Shown: positions 46,222 through 55,524, counted from the first letter of the stretch. The stretch: DNA of 64,000 bases from a bacterium (GCA_016703265.1 JADJCK010000009.1:186001-250000), one strand, 5' to 3'. The notes: generated from the letters alone by a model not told the origin. Translations and numbers: made by a program.

Positions 46222-47694
46222 ATGATGCTCTCGCGACGCAGGTTGGGCCTGACCGTAGGCCTGTTGTCCGGTGCCCTGGTCGGCCTGATGGCCGTCCAGG
46301 GCCCGCTGCTGCACGATGCGTGGCGCCAGAAGGAGAAAGCCCTCGAGCGCAACGTCCTGTCGGCGCTGGTCCGCGCCGTGCAGCAGGTCGAAGTTGCCGA
46401 AATCGCCCACCGGGCCGACGACCTGATGTCGCGGACGACAGGTCGCGACGCCGCGCCGCCGATCGTACACCGGTCGAACGGCACCCCGGTCACCGGCGAC
46501 TCCCTGATCGTGATGTACTCACGGGACGCCACCTGGGTCGACCGTCCGGACAGCGCGCACGCGATGAATATCACGCTGACCATCGAGGGCGACCGCGCAC
46601 GGCTGATACGGCACGTCGTGGGCGAACTCGTCGATCTGCAGCCGCCGCCGGTGGCGTTGCGGCTTGCCCAGGTCAACCTGGACTCGGTGCTGACGGCCGA
46701 ACTCCGGGCGGCGGGAATCGACCTCGAGCCCAGATTCGCGGTGCTTTCTGCCGACGGCGACTCGGTGGCGGCGTTCGGACCGGCCGACGTGTCGCTCAGG
46801 TCCTCGCGTTTCCGCGCCCGCCTGTTTCCCCTGGATCGCTTCGGCCCCCGCTTCGACCTGGTGTTGGGCTTCCGCAACGAGGACGCGTTCGTGCTGCGCC
46901 AGATCGCTCCGCTGCTGGGCGCTTCGCTGGTGCTGCTGACGGTCGTCGTGATCGGCTTCGCCCGCACGGTGGCGGCGTTGCGCGAGCAGCAGCGCTTCGC
47001 GCGGCAGGTGGTCGGCTTCGTCAACAACATGACGCACGAGTTCAAGACGCCCCTGTCGACGATCTCTCTGGCCAGTGAAGCCATCGGCCGCGGGCCCGAG
47101 CCGGCCGCGATGGTCCGTTACAACGGCATGATCCGCGAGGAGACCGACCGGCTGGGCCGGCAGGTGGACATGATCCTGCAGGTGGCCAGACTCGAGGGCG
47201 GCGACGTCGAGTTGAACCGCGCCCCACTTGACGGCAACGAACTGGTGCGTGAGATCTGCGCCGCCTTCGTCCTCCAGGTCGAAGCGCGCCGGGGCAGGCT
47301 GGAGTGGGCGCTGACCGGCCAGGCCGTGCCGCTGACGGGCGATCGCCACCACCTGGCCAGCGTGCTGAACAATCTGCTGGACAACGCGCTCAAGTATTCG
47401 CCGCAGGCACCGGACATCCGGGTGACGACCACCATTCAGGGCCACGAACTGGAGCTCGCCGTGGCCGACCGCGGCCTGGGCGTGGCGCGCGGCGATCGCG
47501 AGCGCGTCTTCGAGCCCTACTACCGCTGCCCCACCGGCGACCGGCACGACGTCAAGGGCTTCGGTCTGGGCCTGAGCATCGTGCGCCTGCTGGTCAGCGC
47601 CCACGGCGGGCGCGTCGCCCTCGACGAGAACCCCGGCGGGGGCACACGGGTGACCATCCGCCTTCCGCTGGCGGACCCGGAGGATCCGGCATGA
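46222..47694 (+). CDS. Two-component sensor histidine kinase
   Basis: 490 residues. TM1 lies at about residues 10-28, an extracytoplasmic sensor domain of about 200 residues, and TM2 at about 228-250 (LLGASLVLLTVVVIGF). No HAMP is obvious. Then the kinase core: H-box FVNNMTHEFKTPLSTISLAS with His272, N-box SVLNNLLDNALKYS, G1 VADRGLGV, F-box FEPYYRC and G2 GFGLGLSIVRLL. The stop overlaps the response regulator ATG (ATGA). The sensor domain is not recognised. It probably controls itself and the divergent secreted propeller. Confidence 0.95.
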   Translation: MMLSRRRLGLTVGLLSGALVGLMAVQGPLLHDAWRQKEKALERNVLSALVRAVQQVEVAEIAHRADDLMSRTTGRDAAPPIVHRSNGTPVTGDSLIVMYSRDATWVDRPDSAHAMNITLTIEGDRARLIRHVVGELVDLQPPPVALRLAQVNLDSVLTAELRAAGIDLEPRFAVLSADGDSVAAFGPADVSLRSSRFRARLFPLDRFGPRFDLVLGFRNEDAFVLRQIAPLLGASLVLLTVVVIGFARTVAALREQQRFARQVVGFVNNMTHEFKTPLSTISLASEAIGRGPEPAAMVRYNGMIREETDRLGRQVDMILQVARLEGGDVELNRAPLDGNELVREICAAFVLQVEARRGRLEWALTGQAVPLTGDRHHLASVLNNLLDNALKYSPQAPDIRVTTTIQGHELELAVADRGLGVARGDRERVFEPYYRCPTGDRHDVKGFGLGLSIVRLLVSAHGGRVALDENPGGGTRVTIRLPLADPEDPA

Positions 47695-48383
47695 TTGACC
47701 GGCGCCGCATACTGCTGTTGGAAGACGATCCGAATCTGGGCCTGATCATCCAGGAATCGCTGGAGAGCCGCGGATTCGCGGTCACGTTGTGCCGCGACGG
47801 CCGTCTGGGGCTGGACGCGTTCGCCGTCGCCACGTTCGAACTGTGTCTCGTCGACGTGATGATGCCGGCGGTGGACGGCTTCGCGTTCGCGCGCGTCGTC
47901 CTCGAAAAGCAACCGCACCAGCCGCTGATATTCCTGACCGCCCGCTCACTGACCGCCGATCGCCTGACCGGGCTGCGCCTGGGCGCCGACGACTACATCA
48001 CCAAGCCCTTCAGCATGGAGGAACTGGTGCTGCGCATCGAGGCCGTGCTGCGGCGCACCGGTCGGCCGGCCGACACCGCGGCCGGGCCTGTTCCGGTGGG
48101 CGCGTTCACGTTCGATCCCGATCGGCGGACGCTGACGTTCGGCCGCGATGTGCGCTCACTGACCGACCGCGAAGCGGGGCTGTTGCAGTTGCTGGCGGAG
48201 CATCGGGGTCAGATCGTCCCGCGCGCCCAGGCCCTGACGCTGCTCTGGGGTGACGACACGTATCATGCCGGCCGCAGCATGGATGTCTTCGTCTCGCGCC
48301 TGCGGAAGCTGTTGGCGGATGATCCGAACGTCGAGATCCGCGCCGTCCACGGGCGCGGCCTGAAATTGACCGTCCGCGATTGA
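47691..48383 (+). CDS. OmpR-family response regulator
   Basis: 230 residues. Receiver domain: acidic pair EDD (residues 11-13), phosphorylation site Asp55 in LVDVMMP, Thr in FLTARS and Lys105 in ITKPF. The C-terminal winged helix ends SMDVFVSRLRKLLADDPNVEIRAVHGRGLKLTV, the typical OmpR/PhoB DNA-recognition helix and wing (RGxGY replaced by RGLKL). It is coupled to the kinase by a 4-base overlap. Candidate target: the GTTAA repeats at 46147-46171. Confidence 0.95.
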   Translation: MIDRRRILLLEDDPNLGLIIQESLESRGFAVTLCRDGRLGLDAFAVATFELCLVDVMMPAVDGFAFARVVLEKQPHQPLIFLTARSLTADRLTGLRLGADDYITKPFSMEELVLRIEAVLRRTGRPADTAAGPVPVGAFTFDPDRRTLTFGRDVRSLTDREAGLLQLLAEHRGQIVPRAQALTLLWGDDTYHAGRSMDVFVSRLRKLLADDPNVEIRAVHGRGLKLTVRD

Positions 48384-48425
48384 GGGAAGCGGGCGAGAAG
48401 ATTCGCCGGCGAGCAGGCATCCCGA

Positions 48426-49208
48426 TCACTTCCCGAACGGGAACCACCGTACCCCGGCCATGAACGACACCCCTCCCACGTCCACATTGAAGCTCTCGGT
48501 ACCGAAGAAGGTCTCATCGGTTTTGGCCCACAAGTACTGGGCCGACACGAACACCTCGGTCTTTTCGTTATCGGAGGGTATCTCCACACCCGCCCCAACG
48601 ACGATCCCGGTGGTGGACAGCTTGTCGGTGTGGTTCTGCGAGTCGACCACGGAGATCAGGTCGCCGATGGAATCCTCGTACTCCGTTCCCTCGTAGAGCA
48701 GGATGTCGGTCGTGACGCTGACCAGGTCCAGGCCGCCGAAGAGCGCGAGCTTCAGGTTCTCCCCGGACTGGAAGACGCCCAGGATCTCCAGGTCCCGCTG
48801 CTTCCATTCCACCTTCATCCCCTGCTCGTAGTACAAGGTGCCGGACGTCTCGCCGTAACTCTGCTGCGACGACTTCGTGATGTTCACCCCGTAGCCCACC
48901 TGCACGGCCAGGGCAGGATTGATGCGGTAACCGACCACGGGCTTGAGTCCCAGCAGGATCTGGTCGGTCCAGGCCAGGCCGACGGCACCGGCGCCCTCGG
49001 TCGCCAGCGGGCGGCCGATCTCGAATTCGTAGACATCCCAGGTTCCGGTGCCGTTCACCCACGTGGCGATGGGCCCGCCTCCAAGGTAGACGCCGGAGTC
49101 GGGACCGCCGGCCACAGCGACGGCAGCGGCGGTTGACAGCGTCAGCATCAGGCACAGCGACAACACATTCGCCTGGAAACTCGGCTTGGATCTCAAGGTG
49201 GGTTCCAT
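48426..49208 (-). CDS. Outer-membrane beta-barrel protein
   Basis: 260 residues. The signal peptide ends at about residue 34 (STAAAVAVAGG). The rest alternates polar and hydrophobic residues with Gly/Tyr turns: LKPVVGYRINPALAVQVGYGV, KLALFGGLDLVSVTTDILLY, TGIVVGAGVEIP and FVSAQYLWAK. It ends in FMAGVRWFPFGK, with an aromatic residue near the C-terminus as expected for barrel assembly. Eight to ten strands. Function unknown. It converges with the response regulator, 42 bp apart. Confidence 0.78.
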   Translation of the reverse strand: MEPTLRSKPSFQANVLSLCLMLTLSTAAAVAVAGGPDSGVYLGGGPIATWVNGTGTWDVYEFEIGRPLATEGAGAVGLAWTDQILLGLKPVVGYRINPALAVQVGYGVNITKSSQQSYGETSGTLYYEQGMKVEWKQRDLEILGVFQSGENLKLALFGGLDLVSVTTDILLYEGTEYEDSIGDLISVVDSQNHTDKLSTTGIVVGAGVEIPSDNEKTEVFVSAQYLWAKTDETFFGTESFNVDVGGVSFMAGVRWFPFGK

Positions 49209-49334
49209 TTCCGGAGTGGTGACCGGCGGTGGTGGGGCCGGGGCCGCGAATCACCCTGAAAATACAACAGTGGACAGGCAACCGACAGCAGGAAGATCAG
49301 GTGTCTGTCCGCTGCGGAACGCGCGATGTCACCA

Positions 49335-50453
49335 TTACAATTCGGCGGTCGCCTGTTCGACACCGTTGCCGTTACCGCCGACCACCAGCACCTTCGTGTT
49401 GGCGAGCAGGGTTACAGTCTGGTACATGCGTGCGACCAACGGGCTTCCGGTCATGGACCAGGTGCCGGTGTCCACGTCGTAGATCTCCGCGACTCCCCCC
49501 ACGATCAATACCCTGCCGTCGGCAAGCACCGTCGCGGTGTGGAGGGTGAGCCCGGTCGCCATGTTCGTCGCCGGTGTCCACGCATTGGTGCCCGGGTCAT
49601 ACAGCTCGGCATTCGCGGTGGGATTCATGTTGTACCAGCCCCCGGCCACGAGGACCTGTCCGGTGGCAAGCAGGGTGGCGGTGTGTTCATAGTGGGCCAG
49701 CGTGAGGTTGCCGGCCGGCGACCACGCGTTGGTCTGCGGATCGTAGAGCTCGGCGCTTCCGAGCGGACCACCATACCAGCCGCCCGCCACCAGCACCTTC
49801 CCGTTGGCGAGCAAGGTCAGGGTATGTCCGACGCGCCCCGCCGCCGGAGTCCCCGTCAGTGACCAGGTGTTGGTTCCGGGGTCGTAGACCTCGGCGTACT
49901 CGGCACCACCGCCCTGGCCGCCCATCACCAGCACCCTGCCGTCCAGGAGACGCGTCGACGGATGCGTGCCGTGCGACCGGTTCATGCTCCCGGCCGGGGA
50001 CCATGTGTTGTTGACCGGGTCGTACAGTTCCGCACTGGCAGTGTAGAAGCCGCCGACGCCGTCATACCCGCCCGCCACCAGCACCAGGCCGTTGTCCAGC
50101 AGTGTGGCGGAGTGATAGCTCCGCGGCGTGATGAGGTTCGATGCGGGAGCCCAGGAGTTCGTGCCCGGGTCATACAACTCGGCGCTCGCGGCGGCAACTC
50201 CGTACCCGCCCACCACGAGGACCTTGCCATTCGGCAGCAGCGTGGCGCTGTGCCCGACGCGCGCCGTACTGAGGCTTGCCGCCGGCGAGAAGAGCCCGCG
50301 CGGCGTGAGCGTGCAGGCGATCGCGATGTCGTCGACATTCGCCGCGTGGATCGCGCCCGCTCCGTGGGTCACGGTGCACCCATGATCGGGGGGCGACGCC
50401 AGCACGGTGACGTCATAGGTCTCACCGTCCGCGATGGCGACACCGAACGTAAG
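49335..50453 (-). CDS. Kelch-repeat protein, main part of a frameshifted lipoprotein gene
   Basis: About 370 residues. Six or seven Kelch repeats of about 48-50 residues with the pattern (A/V)-x-LYDPxTNxWxxxxxxxxxRxxHTATLLxxGxVLVxGG. The ATG or GTG starts inside this frame are not the true start: the signal peptide and first domain lie in the other frame at 50454-50653. Adding one C to the C5 run at 50454-50458 (plus strand) joins them as TANGGLTFGVAIADGETYDV, so the shift is a homopolymer contraction. It ends VEQATAEL, with no sorting tail. It is predicted to be a lipid-anchored propeller. Confidence 0.85.
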   Translation of the reverse strand, partial: LTFGVAIADGETYDVTVLASPPDHGCTVTHGAGAIHAANVDDIAIACTLTPRGLFSPAASLSTARVGHSATLLPNGKVLVVGGYGVAAASAELYDPGTNSWAPASNLITPRSYHSATLLDNGLVLVAGGYDGVGGFYTASAELYDPVNNTWSPAGSMNRSHGTHPSTRLLDGRVLVMGGQGGGAEYAEVYDPGTNTWSLTGTPAAGRVGHTLTLLANGKVLVAGGWYGGPLGSAELYDPQTNAWSPAGNLTLAHYEHTATLLATGQVLVAGGWYNMNPTANAELYDPGTNAWTPATNMATGLTLHTATVLADGRVLIVGGVAEIYDVDTGTWSMTGSPLVARMYQTVTLLANTKVLVVGGNGNGVEQATAEL

Positions 50454-50653
50454 CCCCCGTTCGCGGTGAGCGTCAGGTCATCGGCGCCGTTGTTCCGGAG
50501 CGTGATGCTGTCGCCGATCGCGAGACCGGAGAGCCGGCCGCCGACCGTATAGGTTGCCCCCGGCCCGTGCGTGCCGCCTTCGTCGTCGCCACAGCCGCCC
50601 AGGCAGGCGATCACCAGCAGCAGCGGCATCGCGGCAAACTTCCTCGGGAACAT
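50369..50653 (-). CDS. Lipoprotein leader and N-terminal domain of the frameshifted Kelch gene
   Basis: ATG 50653 follows GGAGGGG. The leader ends in a lipobox CLGGC (Cys near residue 21). Residues 22-66 (ATYTVGGRLSGLAIGDSITLRNNGADDLTLTANGG) belong to a small beta-domain that is often placed before Kelch or similar repeats in secreted proteins. The frame then leaves the protein at the C5 run (50454-50458), and the last 25 or so residues (RSVSPSRTVRP...) are out of register. The complete gene spans 49335-50653, about 440 residues. Confidence 0.8.
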   Translation of the reverse strand: MFPRKFAAMPLLLVIACLGGCGDDEGGTHGPGATYTVGGRLSGLAIGDSITLRNNGADDLTLTANGGLRSVSPSRTVRPMTSPCWRRPPIMGAP

Positions 50654-50748
50654 GAAGACCCCTCCTGGCAGCGCCGATGTGGAATCGCGTGCCTGGAGTC
50701 TGCCATTATTGATATCGCCGTGTCAATATTTCCCCATGGCTACGCGAC

Positions 50749-50766
50749 ACTTGCGCCGGCGCAACT
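50749..50766. repeat. Palindrome copy 6
   Basis: ACTTGCGCCGGCGCAACT, one mismatch between arms, overlapping the stop of the barrel gene at 50765 and lying upstream of the Kelch lipoprotein gene. Confidence 0.6.
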
Positions 50767-51505
50767 ACCAGTTCGACCCGATGCCCGCCGCCGCGCCCTT
50801 CTCGCCGGCAGGAGCCAGTTCGGCGAACACCACCACCGGACCCAGCGCCAACCCCGATCCCACGGCGAGCTGGTAGTGGTGGACGTCGCTGCCGGTCACC
50901 GATGCGCCGCCGATCTCCCACCGCACAGGACCGCCGAACACCCGCGCGGCCGCATAGGGGAACACACCCTGCCCCACCGGCCAGCTCGCCTGAATGCCGA
51001 CCCGCAGATCCGCCGCCCGATAGTCGGACTGCCCGCCGTCCGGACCCGACGTCCTGCCCCAGGTGAAGCCCAGGGTGCCCGAGAAGTCGATGGCCGGCGT
51101 CCAGCCGTCCGCCTGGCCGGTGCGATGAAGCACGCCGGCAAAGAACACGCCGCCCGAGTCGAAGTCATGGCGCGTGCCATCAGGCAGCTCGAGCCTTCCG
51201 TCGAGCAACGGTCCGAAGCCGGCCCGCACCTGGGTCCGGTCATTGATTCCGAAAAGCCCCGCGATCGACAATGAGGAAAGCTCGAGATCCGCGTCGCGGT
51301 CGCCGCTGAAAGCGACGGTGGAGTTCACGGCGCCGACGCCCAGCACCAGCTGAACACGGCGGCCGGCGGCCTCGTCGGCGTAGCATGATGCGGGCGGACC
51401 GCCCGGCACGACGACGCCTCAGGCGTGGGCTTCGAAGGGTGTCAGCGCCCCGGCCAGGACCAGGGCGGCCGCCAGCGGGAACATCGCACGTCGTTGATGG
51501 AACAC
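50765..51505 (-). pseudogene. Outer-membrane barrel protein with in-frame TGA after its signal peptide
   Basis: A GTG at 51505 behind GAAGGAG starts MFHQRRAMFPLAAALVLAGA...FEAHA, a clear 28-residue signal peptide. Codon 29 is TGA (51419-51421). The same frame then runs 218 residues to 50765: YADEAAGRRVQLVLGVGAVN, then alternating barrel strands (AAGRRVQLVLGVGAV, YAAARVFGGPVRWEIGG, HYQLAVGSGLALGPVVVFAEL) ending GAAAGIGSNW. As read, the leader is separated from the mature barrel by one stop, so the protein would not be made in full. Either a nonsense mutation or a sequence error. A GTG at 51409 could restart without a leader. Confidence 0.72.
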
Positions 51506-51539
51506 GGGAACTCCTTCTGTCAGGGATGGCCGACGTAAA

Positions 51540-52169
51540 CTACTGGCCGTCCTGCCAGCCCTGCTCCCCGTGCGAGTAGTCGCAGAACGGCGCGTTGCCC
51601 GAGCGGCCGCAGCGGCACAGGGCGAACGAGGTCGGTGAGGCGTTTGCGCACCACTTGGGCGCCTCGAAGGCCACCGGCCCGGTGATCTCGTAGGGGCCGT
51701 TCCTGACGATGCGCACGGACACCTCGGCCTCGTCGCGCTTGACTGTCTTGCCGTCCACGGTACACGTCAGCGCGCCGGACGGGCACCGGAGCACGGTGGC
51801 GACCACCTCGGCCACGGCAGCCCGGTCCGGCCGGATCCAGTCCTTGGCTCCGCTGACGAAGACGTCGGGCAGGTTGCGCACGCACTCGCCCGCGCCCGCG
51901 CAGATCGAACGGTTGAAGTGCACCGTGATGCCGGCGGCCTCGGCGTTCAGCAGCGCGTCGTTGGTGCAGCGATTCGCATCCTTGTAGCCGGCCTGGACGT
52001 GGGAGCCGTCGCAGAAGGGCTTGTTCTTCGATTCCCCGCAGCGGCAGAGGAAGACGTTCTTCTCCGGCGCGATGTCGGGCCCGACGGCCGAATGCAACAC
52101 CGGAAACGGCTCGCCCTCGGCGCTCAGCATGATCGGGCCATTGGGCTTCAGCGCGATCCTGATGGTCAT
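51540..52169 (-). CDS. CDGSH-type iron-sulfur protein with central Fer4-like segment
   Basis: 209 residues from ATG 52169 behind GGAGACAG. CDGSH motif 1 is LCRCGESKNKPFCDGSH (Cys42, Cys44, Cys53, His57). Motif 2 at the C-terminus is CRCGRSGNAPFCDYSH (Cys185, Cys187, Cys196, His200), with Tyr in place of Gly. Between them lies SICAGAGECVRNLPDVF and RCPSGALTC, a divergent ferredoxin-like (Fer4_19) segment. So up to three Fe-S clusters sit in one cytoplasmic chain. The family is implicated in Fe-S and redox handling; the exact role is unknown. Confidence 0.9.
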   Translation of the reverse strand: MTIRIALKPNGPIMLSAEGEPFPVLHSAVGPDIAPEKNVFLCRCGESKNKPFCDGSHVQAGYKDANRCTNDALLNAEAAGITVHFNRSICAGAGECVRNLPDVFVSGAKDWIRPDRAAVAEVVATVLRCPSGALTCTVDGKTVKRDEAEVSVRIVRNGPYEITGPVAFEAPKWCANASPTSFALCRCGRSGNAPFCDYSHGEQGWQDGQ

Positions 52170-52352
52170 GAGCTGTCTCCTGGGTGCCGGATCTTCGTGG
52201 CCGGGGCCATGCTGGCCGGGCGGGGAACTGATGACAGAGCATACAAGGCACGATCGGCCGTCTCCGCAACCTGGCGACGCACTGCCGGCAGCACACAAGC
52301 TGCCGGGGTCGGCCGCCAACCCGCGCGGCGTCCCTTGTCCTGCGCACCCGGC

Positions 52353-52382
52353 AAAAAGAAGAGGCGGCAACGCCGCCTCTTC
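52353..52382 (-). terminator. Rho-independent terminator after the metalloprotease gene
   Basis: On the minus strand an 11-bp perfect stem (GAAGAGGCGGC / GCCGCCTCTTC, 3-nt loop) is followed by TTTTT. It lies 33 bp past the stop at 52415. Confidence 0.9.
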
Positions 52383-52414
52383 CCCGGACAGATCTGGATC
52401 ATCCAAAGACCCGA

Positions 52415-55264
52415 TCACTGGATGAGGATCATCTTCCTCGACTCGGAGAACTCGTTCCCCGCCAGGCGATAGAAATAGGTGCCGGAACCGACCGCGCGGC
52501 CCATGTCGTCCCGCCCATTCCATTCCCGCGTGTAGGTGCCGGCGCCCAGCGATCCGCTCTCGAGCGTACGCACTAGACGACCGGACACGTCGAAGATCGC
52601 CAGCGTCACCTGGCCCGCATTCTCGGGCACGGAGAAGCTGATCGTGGTCGACGGGTTGAACGGGTTCGGATGGTTCTGGCCGACGGCGAACCGCGAGGGC
52701 AGGACACCGTCATCCACGGCACTGACGAAAGTGTCGCACTCGTAGCCGGTGACATCGTTGATGCCCCAGCTGTTCAGGATTCCCAGGTCGTCGCCGGCGT
52801 TGTCCGAGATGATCAGGCTCCAGATGCCGTCAAGGGGCTGACCGATCAGGGTGGCGAGGCTCTGGGCCGGCGTCAGCGTCAGGGGGTAGTTGCCGATGAC
52901 GTTGTCGGCGCTGGAGCCGGTCAGGTTGTGCAGGATGACCGACGTGCCGGCGGGCGACCGCAGCGTGACCCGCAGGTCGCCTCTCCAGGTGTGCGTGATG
53001 TTGACATCGACGTTGAAGTTGCTGGTCACCGTACCGCCGCTGCCGACGATGCTCAGCGTGCTGGTGACACCGGCGGGAGTGTTGTCGGGAATGGCCAGGG
53101 CCGGCGACACCGAAACGGCCGCGCCGTTGGGCAGGCCCGTACCCATCGAGAAATTGAGCGTCGTCGAGGGGCTGATCCCGCCGTCGTAGGTGACGACCAG
53201 CTGCAGGGCAATGGGATCACCGCAGACGAAGTCCGAGCCGACGGCCACCTCGAAGTCCACGAGATTCGTGCCCGTCGCGCCGAGCGTCAGGTCCGGGTAG
53301 GCCGAGGCGCCCTGCGGGACCTGGACCAGCGCGGTGCTGGTGCCGAGGGACGCGCTCAGCGCCGTCGCCCCGAGGGTACCCAGGTTCGCGAGCTCCACGG
53401 TCACGTGCACCAGTTCGCCCGGGTCGGCCACGCCGTTCGCCCCGGCATTCGAGACAGCCACCGATGCGATCGACAGGCTGGCCGCCGGAATCTGGATGAT
53501 GTTGTGGACCAGGAATTTCTCGATGAAGACATCGGCGTGATTCCCGCCCGGCTGCAGAGCCGACGCCGCGGCGATCGTCAGGTTCGCCATGTCCCGCATC
53601 TTCAGGCCGCTTCCGATGCCGAAGTGGGATTCGAGGATGATCTGGTCGACGCTCTCCCGCGTGTAGCCCTGGCTCATGAGCGTGCGCAGGCTCTGGAACA
53701 GCGGCGTGGACCACAGTTCATCCGACTGGTAGCCGCCGGGGATGGAAGCGTGGGCGGAGTACGTGGTGGTCGACACGTACTGGGCGCCGGTGGCATTGAG
53801 GATCCGGCCGGGCCAGCACGCATCGCTGGTGCCGTGGCCGTCCCAGGTGTAGATCCAGTCGGGGAAGAAGGTATTGCCGTTGGGCTGGACATAGCTGTAG
53901 GAAGCCGCCCAGTAGTCGCCAAAGCCTTCGCCCATGGCGCCGGTGTCGCCGCCGGTCCAGTTGGCCGTGATGTCGTGCTGGATCGCATGGCCGTACTCGT
54001 GAAGGATCACGTCGGCGTCCTCGTTGTCGTCGACGCAGCCGTGGCCGAAGGCCAGGCGGTTCGACGCGGGGAGGAAGTACGAGTTGTCGGCGCCGCTCAG
54101 GCCGTCGGTATCGGTCTGGATGGGACCTTCCTGGATGCCCGTGGGGCCCGTGAAGCCCAGCGACTGCATGTAGCGCTGGTTCTGGTCCAGGTGGAAGTAG
54201 GTCATGGCGTCGTTGAAGGCGTTGTTGCCGCGCACGGCGGTCCAGTTGCCGTCAACGGTCGTGCTCGGCGCCGTCGTCGGCGCCTCGAAGTTGATGATGT
54301 TCACGAAGGGCCCCGTCACCCGGTACAACCCGCCGCTCAGGGTGATGTCCTGCAGGCTGCGGGTGAAGTAGGCCGCGGTGAAGGCGCTCGCAGCCGAAGC
54401 ATCGGCCAGCGCGTTGTTGTTCAGCGTGGTGCGCGGATCGGGATCGAAGACAACGCCCGTGCCCAGTGCGAGAGTGCCGGCGGCGATGATGTCGTCATTG
54501 GCGCTCTTCTGGGCGGCAAAGCGATCGAACATCGCGACCCGGTCCCAGGCCGGCCCGGAAACGGCGGCCAGACGCTCCTCGGCCGTCAGGGTCTCTTCGG
54601 TGATCTTGCGAATCAGGCGCGTATCCTCGACCGAGACGACAGCGCCGGTCGCGGCATCGACGCGCACGTTCCAGGCGCCGTCCGGCGCCGACAGCGCCAG
54701 GTCGATCACGTAGTTCAGCCGGAAGCCTTCACCCTCGGGCGTATAGACGAGGCGCGACATGGGCGCGCCGCTGAGTTCACTCTGGGCACGCAGGTAGTCC
54801 CAGGCGATGCCGTAGGCTTCGTCGACGCCGACGGAGGCCTTGGTCTGCGCCGGCGCGTTCTTGACCGGATAGATGTTGTTGAAGACCTGGTAGACCCGGC
54901 CGTCCTTCTTGGACACCGAGACGATGAACTCGGCGTGATCGACGGGGATGCCGGCGATCTTCTGCTGGTAGACATGGTGGAATCCCAGCAGACTTTCGCG
55001 CACGCGGACCAGTTCCAGGTCCTCGGATGCCGCGGGCAGCCCATACCGATCGCCCATCGCTTCGACGTACAGCGGCGCCACATCGGCCGACCGCAGTCCG
55101 GCCGGTGCGCTCCACTGGGGCTCGAACTGGAGCTTCGGCGTGACCCGATGATCCTGGTGGTAAGTGTCCATGACGACCTTGACGGGACCGGCAGCCCCGG
55201 CGAGGGAAGCCGTGAGCATGCTCACCGCCAACAGGGTCCAGATCATTCGTAGGCGAGACTTCAT
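52415..55264 (-). CDS. Secreted M36-like metalloprotease with P-domain and PNPFNP tail
   Basis: 949 residues from ATG 55264, which begins a signal peptide (to about residue 23). Domains in order: an FTP-type propeptide (residues about 60-230, with GFHHVYQQKIAGIPVDHAEF); a fungalysin/M36-type peptidase, zinc site ILHEYGHAIQHD near residues 420-428 with GAMGEGFGDYWA as the third-ligand motif; a CARDB-like region (LSIASVAVSNAGANG...ELVHVTVELANLG); a P/Homo B domain (ITHTWRGDLRVTLRSPAGT...GIWSLIISDNAGDD); and a FlgD-like sorting tail with HPNPFNPST. It is exported and probably surface-held or released. A strong terminator follows. Confidence 0.93.
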   Translation of the reverse strand: MKSRLRMIWTLLAVSMLTASLAGAAGPVKVVMDTYHQDHRVTPKLQFEPQWSAPAGLRSADVAPLYVEAMGDRYGLPAASEDLELVRVRESLLGFHHVYQQKIAGIPVDHAEFIVSVSKKDGRVYQVFNNIYPVKNAPAQTKASVGVDEAYGIAWDYLRAQSELSGAPMSRLVYTPEGEGFRLNYVIDLALSAPDGAWNVRVDAATGAVVSVEDTRLIRKITEETLTAEERLAAVSGPAWDRVAMFDRFAAQKSANDDIIAAGTLALGTGVVFDPDPRTTLNNNALADASAASAFTAAYFTRSLQDITLSGGLYRVTGPFVNIINFEAPTTAPSTTVDGNWTAVRGNNAFNDAMTYFHLDQNQRYMQSLGFTGPTGIQEGPIQTDTDGLSGADNSYFLPASNRLAFGHGCVDDNEDADVILHEYGHAIQHDITANWTGGDTGAMGEGFGDYWAASYSYVQPNGNTFFPDWIYTWDGHGTSDACWPGRILNATGAQYVSTTTYSAHASIPGGYQSDELWSTPLFQSLRTLMSQGYTRESVDQIILESHFGIGSGLKMRDMANLTIAAASALQPGGNHADVFIEKFLVHNIIQIPAASLSIASVAVSNAGANGVADPGELVHVTVELANLGTLGATALSASLGTSTALVQVPQGASAYPDLTLGATGTNLVDFEVAVGSDFVCGDPIALQLVVTYDGGISPSTTLNFSMGTGLPNGAAVSVSPALAIPDNTPAGVTSTLSIVGSGGTVTSNFNVDVNITHTWRGDLRVTLRSPAGTSVILHNLTGSSADNVIGNYPLTLTPAQSLATLIGQPLDGIWSLIISDNAGDDLGILNSWGINDVTGYECDTFVSAVDDGVLPSRFAVGQNHPNPFNPSTTISFSVPENAGQVTLAIFDVSGRLVRTLESGSLGAGTYTREWNGRDDMGRAVGSGTYFYRLAGNEFSESRKMILIQ

Positions 55265-55524
55265 GTTTAGCTCCTGTGTAATCGCCGGTTGCCGGCTCGT
55301 GGCCAGTGGGTGGTGATGAGACAACCTGCCGCCAGGGCCGGCGTCGTTCAGACCGCATGGAATCGGAGATTGTCCGTCATCGGCACCGTCAGGCGCAATC
55401 AGAAAATGCAAATCATCAACAAATCCGACGAGGCCATGAATTTGGGATCAATTTAGCATATTTGGTTGATTTCTGGACATTCTGGACCCTTGCACTCTTT
55501 CCTCCGCTGAAGAAGGACTTCGCC

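Noticed and set aside
52670..55252. An 860-codon plus-strand open frame across the metalloprotease
   Set aside because: Composition-driven shadow; the peptidase, P-domain and sorting tail lie on the minus strand.
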